Source of the DNA: JACKOD01 sp041591635
GTDB taxonomy: Bacteria > Pseudomonadota > Gammaproteobacteria > Pseudomonadales > Oleiphilaceae
DNA length: 17,334 bases
Assembly (NCBI GenBank): GCA_041591635.1
Contig: JBFHRO010000050.1
Location: forward strand, 1 to 17,334
Reading direction: 5' to 3'
In this document: positions 7,567-14,802 of the stretch, piece by piece
How the letters are laid out: every line of letters starts with the position of its first letter
Position numbering within the stretch: position 1 is the first letter of the stretch
Notes under the pieces: generated by a model
What the model saw: the letters and a program-made list of their open reading frames with translations, nothing else
Told to the model about the DNA's origin: nothing
Database searches by the model: none
Program-made: the position numbers and the translations under genes

Positions 7567-8304
7567 CTAGTATTTCACCCAGATTTCGGTACCGGGATGG
7601 ATCATTTCCAGCGTTTCCAGACTCGTGTCTTTCTGAATCAAGCTGGTGGTAAAGGCATTGGAGCTATAGGCCTTGGTGCCGGCCCAGACGATTTCGGCAT
7701 CTTTGAACACCGCCATGTTGTGCAGATGTTCATTCACTGTGTATTGATTCCAGCCTGGGGCTCTGGCCGGATAGATGACCAGTGCCGGTGCAGGACTGGC
7801 ATTGGTGGCACCATGCTCCGCGTGACTGCCGGTGCCGATCCATTCCAGTTTGGCCGTGGAGCCATCGGGCATTTTGCAGGTTTGGGTGGTTTTCAGATAG
7901 GTGGTGGCAAAGGGCGTGTTGGGCAAGGTGGTGCGAAAGCTCACCCGGTAGAGATGGGTGTCGCTGCCTTTGATAGCGCTCTCGGGTTTTTCCCAGGTGA
8001 TTTTGCGCACGTCTTCGGCGTAGGTTTTGCCGTGGCTGACGAAGGGCGTCGCCAGGGATTCCTTGGTGATGGTGGCAACACCGAACTCGCTATCCACCGG
8101 GCGTGAGAGGCGGAATTCCAACGGAATCTCGACTTCGATTTTGTAGGTGTCTGCGCCATCACAGCCGTGGGGCACATTGAGGGTGATGATGTGGCTTTTA
8201 CCGGCAATGGCCGGGCCGTTGGCCGAATCCACCGAGACGTGCGCCTGGGCGCAGGCGGCGGCGAGCAGCGCGAGGGATCCAAGGGCATAGAGCGATTTTT
8301 TCAT
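7567..8304 (-). CDS. YcnI/DUF1775 family periplasmic (probably copper-binding) protein
   Basis: This 245-residue exported protein has a signal peptide MKKSLYALGSLALLAAACAQA, cleaved so that the mature protein starts with His22 (HVSVDSANGP). YcnI-family proteins (DUF1775) are known to bind Cu(II) through an N-terminal His brace with Glu and Trp. The family pattern NVPHGCDGADTYKIEVEIP (43-61) is present. Candidate further ligands are Glu57/Glu59 and Trp155 in KLEWIG. Cys48 and Cys143 may form a disulfide. An extension of about 55 residues (191-245, NEHLHNMAVFKDAEIVWAG to EIWVKY) follows the DUF1775 part and has no assignment. ATG 8304 has AAGGA 8 nt upstream; the open frame continues upstream to 8415 but has no signal-peptide logic there. 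The small lipoprotein follows after 9 bases. An FNR-like box and a second palindrome lie upstream. Confidence 0.85.
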   Translation of the reverse strand: MKKSLYALGSLALLAAACAQAHVSVDSANGPAIAGKSHIITLNVPHGCDGADTYKIEVEIPLEFRLSRPVDSEFGVATITKESLATPFVSHGKTYAEDVRKITWEKPESAIKGSDTHLYRVSFRTTLPNTPFATTYLKTTQTCKMPDGSTAKLEWIGTGSHAEHGATNASPAPALVIYPARAPGWNQYTVNEHLHNMAVFKDAEIVWAGTKAYSSNAFTTSLIQKDTSLETLEMIHPGTEIWVKY

Positions 8305-8378
8305 GGCAGTATCCTTCTGGTAAGTGCAGGTGTAAGAGCAGCTGCACGGCAGGATAACGCCCCCGCAGTAAAAGGGAA

Positions 8379-8395
8379 TGCGACATGATGTCGCA
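8379..8395. promoter_or_regulatory. Perfect palindrome upstream of the YcnI-like gene, probable operator
   Basis: TGCGACAT-G-ATGTCGCA is a perfect inverted repeat with 8-base arms around one central base, 75 bases before ATG 8304 and 24 bases from the FNR-type box. Its size and symmetry fit a dimeric repressor or activator site. I do not recognise the family that binds it. Confidence 0.55.
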
Positions 8396-8419
8396 CCTAA
8401 TATCTTTAAAATCAATCAC

Positions 8420-8433
8420 TTGATCTGCATCAA
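8420..8433. promoter_or_regulatory. FNR/Anr-type binding site
   Basis: TTGAT-CTGC-ATCAA is an exact match to the FNR/Anr/Dnr consensus TTGAT-N4-ATCAA. It is centred about 122 bases before the YcnI-like ATG (8304), in the gap downstream of the ABC exporter, so the YcnI-like gene and the lipoprotein are the only obvious targets. The following minus-strand sequence (GATATTAGG) gives only a poor -10, so the exact class of promoter is unresolved. Confidence 0.7.
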
Positions 8434-8447
8434 GAGAGCGGTCGTCA

Positions 8448-8499
8448 GTGTTGTCGCGCATCGCTGTCGCTCACTGTTGTCGTTCACTGTTGCCGTTCA
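8448..8499. repeat. Four 13-bp tandem repeats across the end of the ABC exporter gene
   Basis: On the minus strand the units are TGAACGGCAACAG, TGAACGACAACAG, TGAGCGACAGCGA and TGCGCGACAACAC, 13 bases each. The first two differ by one base. The first encodes the last residues of the exporter (ERQQ region), and its stop codon TGA (8484-8486) is the opening of the second unit. Because 13 is not a multiple of 3, gain or loss of a unit changes the distal reading frame. Confidence 0.75.
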
Positions 8500-10316
8500 C
8501 CGTAAAGCTGCCAGTACAGACCCTTCTGTGCCAGTAGCTCTTCGTGCCGGCCTTCCTCGCTGATGACGCCGTCTTCAAACACAAATACCCGGTCAGCCTG
8601 CTTTACCGCGCTAAGCCGGTGGGCAATGATGAGGGTGGTGCGCTGTTGGAGAAAGGCTTCGAGGCCAGCGTGAACCTGAAATTCGGTTTCGGCATCCAGG
8701 GCCGAGGTGGCCTCATCGAGCACCACCACCGCAGGCTTGGCCAGCACCATGCGGGCAATGGCAAGGCGCTGGCGCTGGCCGCCCGACAAGCGTACCCCTT
8801 GCCGGCCGAGAACCGTGTCGAGCCCGTCGGGCATGGCCTGTACCACGCTGTGCAGCTGGGCAATCTGCAAGGCGTGCCAGAGTGCTTCCTCGGTATAGTC
8901 GCGCCCCATGGCCAGGTTATCGCGCACGCTGGCATTGAACAGCGCCGGGTGCTGCAGCACGGTCGCGACATTCTCGCGCACCACATCCAGACCGATTCGG
9001 GAAACGGGCACGCCATCAAAAAACACCTCGCCCTGGGTGGGCGGGTACATGCCAAGGATGACCTGTACCAAGGTGGACTTGCCACCGCCGCTGGCACCAA
9101 CCAGGGCAACCTTTTCGCCTTTGGCGATGTTGAGACTCACCCCGCGCAGCACGTCCTGTCCGGGTGTGTAGGCAAAGTGCACATTGCGTACCGACAGCGC
9201 GACGCTATCTTTGCCCGCAAAGGGATTGTGCTGATGCGGATACTGGGGCTCTTCCGCCAGCGCAAACACCTTGTTGATGCGTCCCAGCGCGGCGGTGGCG
9301 GCAAAATAACTGTACTGCATGGCCAGTATTTCCTGTACCGGCCCCATCATGAACCAGAGATAGCCAAAAATGGCAAACATATAACCCACACTCAGGTCGG
9401 AGAAAATCACCGTCAGCATGGCCGCCGCCCGGAACACATCGACACCGAACTGAAACAGCAAAAAACTCAGCCGGTTGGCGGCATCGCTTTGCCATTCGTA
9501 CTGCACAGCGTGATCGCGCACCTCCTTTGCCCGCTGCCACAGGGCATGCAGGTAGTGCTGCTCCCGGTTGGCGGCGCGAACCTGGTGAATCGCTTCGAGG
9601 GTTTCGGTCAGCGCTTGAGAAAAGATCTCGAAGGCGGCGTTTTCGCGGCGTTTGAGTTCCTTGACTTTTTTTCCAACCCGGGTCGTGAAAAAAATGACCA
9701 TGGGGTTAAAGCACAAAATCAGCAATGCCAGTTGCCAGTGCATCCACAGCAGCAGCAAGGCGGTCCCCAGCAGCGAGAGACTGGCGACGAGCAATTTGCT
9801 GACCGAGGCGCCGATAAAACGATCGAGAGTTTCCAGATCGGTCACAAAGCGACTGGTCATGGCGCCGCTGCCCAGCACCTCATACTCCGCCATCGAAATC
9901 CGCCCCAGGCGTTGCAGCATGTGAGTGCGAATACGAAACACCACATCCTTGGCAATGATGGTGAACTGGCGTGCCTGCCACACATTCAGCGCCAGCGAGG
10001 CCAGGCGCATGAGCAGCGAGATCAGAATCATCAGGCCAATGTAAAACACCGGGCTCTGCCAACTGGCGGGGAAGATCTGGTTAATGGCGGGCAAGACGGC
10101 GCCTTCCTGATGCAACAGCACCTCATCCACCAGCAAAGGCAGCAAGAGCGGCACAGGAACGCTGCAAAGTGTCGCCAGTATCGCAATGAGGTTGGCGCGT
10201 ACCAGTCGCGGTTTGTGTTCAAGCGCCAGTGCGCGGATGTCGGGCCAGCGGTAGCCTGAAGGGGTGCCGCAGGGCTTGGGCTGGGCACAAGCCGCTGTGG
10301 TGCAGGTGTCAGACAC
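8484..10316 (-). CDS. ABC exporter, fused permease and ATPase (MsbA/ABCB-like)
   Basis: This 610-residue half-transporter forms a homodimer or heterodimer in the inner membrane and uses ATP to export a substrate, probably a lipid or hydrophobic compound, or a peptide or metal conjugate. The permease domain (about 40-330) has six helices near 42-65, 88-110, 172-190, 193-211, 285-305 and 308-325. The ATPase domain carries Walker A GASGGGKST (407-415), Q-loop Gln455, signature LSGGQRQRLAIAR (510-522), Walker B VVVLDEATSALD (530-541, catalytic Glu535) and H-loop His566. The N-terminus MSDTCTTAACAQPKPCG has three Cys (5, 10, 16) before the first helix, unusual for MsbA-like proteins. Translation starts at GTG 10316 with AAGGA 6 nt upstream. 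The 3' end lies in 13-bp tandem repeats. Substrate unknown. Confidence 0.88.
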   Translation of the reverse strand: MSDTCTTAACAQPKPCGTPSGYRWPDIRALALEHKPRLVRANLIAILATLCSVPVPLLLPLLVDEVLLHQEGAVLPAINQIFPASWQSPVFYIGLMILISLLMRLASLALNVWQARQFTIIAKDVVFRIRTHMLQRLGRISMAEYEVLGSGAMTSRFVTDLETLDRFIGASVSKLLVASLSLLGTALLLLWMHWQLALLILCFNPMVIFFTTRVGKKVKELKRRENAAFEIFSQALTETLEAIHQVRAANREQHYLHALWQRAKEVRDHAVQYEWQSDAANRLSFLLFQFGVDVFRAAAMLTVIFSDLSVGYMFAIFGYLWFMMGPVQEILAMQYSYFAATAALGRINKVFALAEEPQYPHQHNPFAGKDSVALSVRNVHFAYTPGQDVLRGVSLNIAKGEKVALVGASGGGKSTLVQVILGMYPPTQGEVFFDGVPVSRIGLDVVRENVATVLQHPALFNASVRDNLAMGRDYTEEALWHALQIAQLHSVVQAMPDGLDTVLGRQGVRLSGGQRQRLAIARMVLAKPAVVVLDEATSALDAETEFQVHAGLEAFLQQRTTLIIAHRLSAVKQADRVFVFEDGVISEEGRHEELLAQKGLYWQLYGERQQ

Positions 10317-10354
10317 AGGAAATCCTTAGAGTCACAATCAGATTAAGGTATCCA

Positions 10355-10383
10355 AGTGTAGAGAATCAGGCCGCTATGGCCAA
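10355..10383 (-). promoter_or_regulatory. Candidate sigma70 promoter for the ABC exporter
   Basis: On the minus strand, TTGGCC (10383-10378) and TACACT (10360-10355) are separated by exactly 17 bases, each with 4 of 6 consensus matches. Transcription would start about 30 bases before GTG 10316. It sits in the 97-base gap after the GGDEF-EAL gene, so the exporter probably has its own promoter. Confidence 0.4.
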
Positions 10384-10413
10384 TGCCAATCGGGGACATT
10401 GCGTCGCCACTGG

Positions 10414-13400
10414 TTATTCCAATGCCGTGGGCTTTTCAATATCGGCTTTGAGCAGGGCTTCGAACTCGGTGGCGGTTACGGGCTTGCTGAAATAATAGCC
10501 CTGGACGATGTTGCATTGTTGCTCGCGCAGGAATTCATACTGCTCCCGCTCCTCAACCCCCTCGCCGACAATTTTCAGACCCAGGCTGCGGGCCATGGCG
10601 ATGGTGGCCTGCACCAGCTCGCGATCTTCGGGGTCTGTCACGACATCACGAACAAAGGATTGATCGATTTTCAGCGTGCTGAAAGGAAACTTGCGCAGGT
10701 AACTCAGCGACGAATAGCCGGTGCCGAAATCATCCATGGCAATCAGCACGCCCAGATGCGTCAGGGCATCCATGACGTCATGGGTATCCGGGTGATTGCG
10801 CACCAGCAATCCCTCGGTGACTTCGATTTCCAGATGGCGCGCATGCAGGCCCGTATTCTCGAGGGCTTTTTCAATCGAACTCAGTACATTGCGGTTGCGG
10901 AACTGGCGCGGAGAAACGTTGATTGAAACGTAGAATTCGCTCAATCCCAAGGCTATCCAGACCTGGGTTTGTTTGCACGCGGTCTGGATTACCCAGTCAC
11001 CAATCTCGATGATCAGTCCGGTTTGCTCGCAAATAGGAATGAAGTCCGCCGGGCTCACCCGTCCCAGCTCAGGACTGGTCCAGCGTAACAGCGCCTCGGC
11101 GCCCACGATGCGACCGGAGTTGGCGCCGATCAGCGGCTGATAGTAGATTTCCAGCTCATTACGTTGCAGTGCGTTGTGCAAATGCTGTTCGATTTGCAGG
11201 CGGCGCAAGGCGTGCTCATTCATTTGCGGCGCAAAAAACTGGAAGTTATTGCGCCCTTCTTCCTTGGCGCGGTACATGGCGGCATCGGCGTTTCGGATGA
11301 GGGTGGCTGCATCGGCCCCGTCGATGGGGTACATGGCCACACCCATGCTGGCGGTGATCAGGCAGGTCATGCCAGAAAGCGTAAAAGGCTTGTTGAAGGT
11401 GTCGCTGATTTCCAGCGCCACCCGTTCGGCTTCGTCATTAGTGCCCAGGTCTGCCAGTACCACGAGGAATTCGTCTCCCCCCTGGCGGGCGAGGGTGTCT
11501 TCAGCGCGCACGCACTTGCGCAGCCGTCGGGTGGCTTCGATCAGCAGTTGATCGCCAGCCTCATGCCCCAGCGAGTCGTTGATCTTCTTGAAATCATCCA
11601 GATCCACAAAGATAACGGCCACCTTGTTATCGTGCCTTTTGGCGGACTTGAGCGCCTGATCCAGACGGTCGCTGGCCAGCATGCGATTGGGCAGATCGGT
11701 AAGGGGGTCATAGTGCGCCTGGTGCAGAATCTGCGATTCGTAGCGTTTGCGTACCGAGATGTCTTCTTTGATGCAGATAAAATTCTGAATCACGCCTTTC
11801 TTGTCTTGAATGGGTGAAATGATGACTTTTTCCCAGAACACCTCGCCATTGGCGCGCTTGTTGAGTATTTCGCCGGTCCAGGTTTTGGCGCGCAAAATGG
11901 TATTCCAGAGGTTTTTGTACACTTTCTCGTCGGTCAGGCCAGATTGGGTAACTCTGGGGGTTTTGCCGATGAGCTGGGAGGCCGCGTAGCCCGAGGTGAT
12001 CTCGCAGTGAGCGTTGACGTACTGGATAATCCCGTCACGGTCGGTGATGTAAACCGACAAAGGGGTTTGTTCCAGGGCCTGCGACAGCAGGTTGATGAGC
12101 TTTTCCCGCTGATTGCGCTCGGTAATATCGGTGGAGATGGCGCAGGTGCCAAACAGGTTTCCCGCATTGTTTTTCAGTGGGAACTTGATAGTGAGGTAAG
12201 TATGGCGACTGCCATCGAAGTGATCGACCACCTCCTCGATTTCCAGCCCGTCATCGGCGTTCTGGGCGATCAGGTCGTTGCGCCAGAGGTCGTCGGCAAT
12301 CTCCTGGGGAAACAGCTCATAAATGTTTTTGCCCACAAAGGCGGCCGGCCCCGCAGGATTGAGCACCTCAAAATAGCGGTTGGCAAAGGTGACATTGCCT
12401 TCAAGGTCTTTGGTGGAGATCAGGGCCGGCGCCCGGTCAAGAATGGTTTGCAGCATGCGCGTGGCATCCTGCTCGGCCTTTTGCATACGCAAGCGCTCAC
12501 CAATATCCCGGAAGGTTACCACCGCGCCAATGATTTCCTCGTTGTCGGTAATGGGCAGGGCGTGATACTCCACAGGAAAGGAAGAGCCATCTTTGCGCCA
12601 GAAGACCTCTTCGTCACTGGAGACTGGCCGGCCCGAGAGGCAATCACGATAAATGGGGCTGCTTTCCTGCGGGTAGTAAGTGAGGTTGTGGCGGTGGTGC
12701 TGAATGCGTTCATGAATCGGGTAGCCGGTAAGCTCATCGGCATTGTCGTAGCCCAGCAGCTTGAGTCCCGAAGCGTTGACAAAGGTGCATTCCCCTTCCA
12801 TGTTCAAGCCAAAAATGCCTTCGGCGGTCGAAGCCAGTATCAGGCGCTCGTGCTGTTCAGCCTTCTTGAGGGCGTTGAGGCTGTTGAGTAACTGGCTCGA
12901 CATGGAATTGAAGGCTTCGCTCAAGCGGCCAATTTCGCTCTTGTGACTGATTTGCACCTGTACGCCGTAGTGGCCGGCTTCCACTTCTTCGACGGCGGCC
13001 GAGAGATTGCGCAGGGGTCGCGACAGATTACGGTTGAGTATCCAGACCAGGAGCAATGACAGCATCAAGGTGACCAGCCACTGACCAAACACCGTAGTTT
13101 CCAGATGTTGATACATGCGTTCAAAGCCCGGTGCCAGATCGTACGCCATCACCAGGGTGCCCACCTTGGTGCCGCGCAGCGTGTCGGGGGTGGGGAAGTC
13201 GACCGGGTAATAGCTGATCATGACTTGCGTCAGCCGGTTGTGGGTGGTGATGCGCTTCTTTTCGCGCCGGGAGAGACTGTTGTTGTGCGACGAAAAGCCT
13301 TCCAGCACGTTTTCGGCCGGCTGACCGCGCCAGGCAAAGCGGGTGGCTATCAGAACCTCATCCTTGTGATTGAGCAGCGCCAGGTATTGCAGATCGCCGT

Positions 13401-13629
13401 ACAGGGCTTCGGTGGTAATGCGCTTGGCCGCCAGTTCGTAGCGTTTTTCATTAATGCTGTGCTGGACGCTGCGCTGCACCGACAGCAGGCGCTGGGCAAG
13501 ATCCCGCTCGTAATCTGCCAGCAGGGCTTTGCTGTCTTGCTGATAGGTGATAAAGCCCAGTGTGACCAGCAGCAGACTGAAGGCGCTTAATACCAGCAAG
13601 GGAATCCACAGACGCAACGACAGTTTCAT
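10414..13629 (-). CDS. Membrane-bound HAMP-PAS-PAS-PAS-GGDEF-EAL c-di-GMP enzyme
   Basis: This 1071-residue protein makes and/or degrades the second messenger c-di-GMP. TM1 spans about 8-28, a periplasmic sensor region about 29-180, TM2 about 181-199, and HAMP about 200-252. Three PAS domains lie near 262-378, 391-503 and 515-627, each ending in the usual D-I-G/T/S-E/V-R type edge. The GGDEF domain (640-795) has an intact GGDEF at 717-721 and an allosteric I-site RAED (708-711) five residues upstream, so cyclase activity with product inhibition is expected. The EAL domain (814-1060) has EALLRW (845-850) and DDFGTGYSSL (966-975), so phosphodiesterase activity is also plausible. The start lies 5 bases after the stop of the binding-protein lipoprotein gene, whose final codons supply GGGAGG. 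This strongly suggests translational coupling. Confidence 0.93.
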   Translation of the reverse strand: MKLSLRLWIPLLVLSAFSLLLVTLGFITYQQDSKALLADYERDLAQRLLSVQRSVQHSINEKRYELAAKRITTEALYGDLQYLALLNHKDEVLIATRFAWRGQPAENVLEGFSSHNNSLSRREKKRITTHNRLTQVMISYYPVDFPTPDTLRGTKVGTLVMAYDLAPGFERMYQHLETTVFGQWLVTLMLSLLLVWILNRNLSRPLRNLSAAVEEVEAGHYGVQVQISHKSEIGRLSEAFNSMSSQLLNSLNALKKAEQHERLILASTAEGIFGLNMEGECTFVNASGLKLLGYDNADELTGYPIHERIQHHRHNLTYYPQESSPIYRDCLSGRPVSSDEEVFWRKDGSSFPVEYHALPITDNEEIIGAVVTFRDIGERLRMQKAEQDATRMLQTILDRAPALISTKDLEGNVTFANRYFEVLNPAGPAAFVGKNIYELFPQEIADDLWRNDLIAQNADDGLEIEEVVDHFDGSRHTYLTIKFPLKNNAGNLFGTCAISTDITERNQREKLINLLSQALEQTPLSVYITDRDGIIQYVNAHCEITSGYAASQLIGKTPRVTQSGLTDEKVYKNLWNTILRAKTWTGEILNKRANGEVFWEKVIISPIQDKKGVIQNFICIKEDISVRKRYESQILHQAHYDPLTDLPNRMLASDRLDQALKSAKRHDNKVAVIFVDLDDFKKINDSLGHEAGDQLLIEATRRLRKCVRAEDTLARQGGDEFLVVLADLGTNDEAERVALEISDTFNKPFTLSGMTCLITASMGVAMYPIDGADAATLIRNADAAMYRAKEEGRNNFQFFAPQMNEHALRRLQIEQHLHNALQRNELEIYYQPLIGANSGRIVGAEALLRWTSPELGRVSPADFIPICEQTGLIIEIGDWVIQTACKQTQVWIALGLSEFYVSINVSPRQFRNRNVLSSIEKALENTGLHARHLEIEVTEGLLVRNHPDTHDVMDALTHLGVLIAMDDFGTGYSSLSYLRKFPFSTLKIDQSFVRDVVTDPEDRELVQATIAMARSLGLKIVGEGVEEREQYEFLREQQCNIVQGYYFSKPVTATEFEALLKADIEKPTALE

Positions 13630-13634
13630 GAGAT

Positions 13635-14723
13635 CTAGTCGCCTCCCAGCCAGTACGGGTGTGACAGCTGGTCAATCTGGGGGTAGGCCGTAATCAGGCT
13701 GTTCTCAAGCATCAGGCGCGCCAGTTCTTCGGCGCGCAGTTTGATCTGGGCGGGAGCGCCGGTCAGAAAGCGTCGGTTTTCTTCCCGATCGGGCAGGGTC
13801 AAGCCTTCAAAGGCACGCAGTACCTTGCCTGCGGGAATGTCGAGGCGCGGCGCTATGATGGTGGCGGCACTGTCGGGCTGCTCGGCCAGGTACTTTTGCG
13901 CCTTGAAATGGCTTTCGACAAGATGGGAAATATGTTCACGCTTGGCAGGATCAAGATCGTTGCGCAGCACCAGCACATCAATGATACGACCGGGAATCTC
14001 CTTGCTGCTGAAAAGGACGCGGCTCTCCTGGTCGGCCATCAAGCGGCTGGTAATGGGATCGAAGGTCACCAGAGCGTCAATGCTGTCACGGTGATAGGCC
14101 GACTCCTGTTCATCGACGGTCAGTCTCACCAGCTGCACCTGATCCAGTCTGAGATCGGCTTTGCGCAGCACCGCATCCAGCATGAGTGCCCCCAGGGCGG
14201 TGTTTTCGACACCAATACGCGCTCCCTTGAGCGCCTGCAAGTCATTGATATGTGGTTTGGCCAGGAGCACGTCGCCACCGGTGGAAAAATCCATGACCAA
14301 GAGTACCGAGATGTCCAGCTTCTGCTGGATCAAGGTTACGGCCTCGTCCAGCGACAGGCCGGCACCGTCAAGCAGGCCGTTGCGAAGGGCAAAGCTGACT
14401 TCGGTCGCGTTGGGTAACTCAAACAGGCGGACGCGATCTTCCTGCAGCAGCTTGATCTCGCGCGCCAGATACAGGGTTTCGTACCCCGGCCAGGCGTTGG
14501 TTCCGATGCGCAACGGTTTCGATGCGGGGTCATTACAGCCCGCAAGCAAAAGGCAGACAAAGCCCAGAAACAGGCCAGCCAGAGCGTCGACAGCAGAAAC
14601 AGCGAATGTCTTTTCAGAGCTTTTGCAAAACAAAAGTGAGCGCCTGCAAAGTAAAAATCGTGCGAGATAGTTTGACAAGAAATCATCACATGAGACTAAT
14701 GTTAGACTAGGTTTTTCTCTCAT
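13635..14723 (-). CDS. NMT1/SsuA-like substrate-binding lipoprotein, coupled to the GGDEF-EAL gene
   Basis: This is a periplasmic-binding-protein-like lipoprotein of the NMT1/ThiY/SsuA type. A hydrophobic stretch ends in the lipobox LLLAGC (Cys63 when counted from ATG 14723). After it come LRIGTNAWPGYETLYLARE, typical of this family's N-lobe, then GARIGVENTALGALML and DALVTFDPITSRLM. The family usually feeds ABC importers for sulfonates, nitrate or thiamine precursors, but no matching permease or ATPase is adjacent. Gene order instead suggests a ligand sensor for the downstream GGDEF-EAL protein. The start is uncertain. ATG 14723 gives an odd 62-residue leader rich in AT codons, with no ribosome site. 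A TTG at 14633 would give a 32-residue signal peptide ending at Cys33 of the shorter protein. Either way the gene diverges from the zinc-finger protein gene. Confidence 0.82.
   Translation of the reverse strand: MREKPSLTLVSCDDFLSNYLARFLLCRRSLLFCKSSEKTFAVSAVDALAGLFLGFVCLLLAGCNDPASKPLRIGTNAWPGYETLYLAREIKLLQEDRVRLFELPNATEVSFALRNGLLDGAGLSLDEAVTLIQQKLDISVLLVMDFSTGGDVLLAKPHINDLQALKGARIGVENTALGALMLDAVLRKADLRLDQVQLVRLTVDEQESAYHRDSIDALVTFDPITSRLMADQESRVLFSSKEIPGRIIDVLVLRNDLDPAKREHISHLVESHFKAQKYLAEQPDSAATIIAPRLDIPAGKVLRAFEGLTLPDREENRRFLTGAPAQIKLRAEELARLMLENSLITAYPQIDQLSHPYWLGGD
14650..14678 (-). promoter_or_regulatory. Candidate promoter for the binding-protein/GGDEF-EAL operon
   Basis: On the minus strand, TTGTCA (14678-14673, 5 of 6) and TTTACT (14655-14650, 4 of 6) are 17 bases apart. 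If used, transcription would start near 14643, just before TTG 14633 and inside the frame that begins at ATG 14723. That favours the shorter protein. Confidence 0.35.
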
Positions 14724-14802
14724 GTTGGACAGATGTGTCGCGCCCGCCGATCATTATCTGGGCAGGTAGTTCTTGGTTGCGGGTTTAAAAGGGAGCGGTT
14801 TT

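Noticed and set aside
8448..8499. Tandem repeats as a CRISPR array
   Set aside because: Units are 13 bases, directly abutting, without spacers, and imperfect; no cas gene is near.
8544..10259. Plus-strand open frame of 571 codons opposite the ABC exporter
   Set aside because: It is antisense to an exporter with complete Walker A, signature, Walker B and H-loop motifs; the composition (high Gln, His, Gly) is typical of a shadow frame.
11944..12891. Plus-strand open frame of 315 codons opposite the PAS domains
   Set aside because: It is contained within the GGDEF-EAL gene on the other strand, with no ribosome site and no domain.
13635..14723. Binding protein as part of a complete ABC importer
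   Set aside because: No permease or importer ATPase is adjacent; the nearest ABC protein (8484-10316) is an exporter with fused domains and lies beyond the GGDEF-EAL gene.
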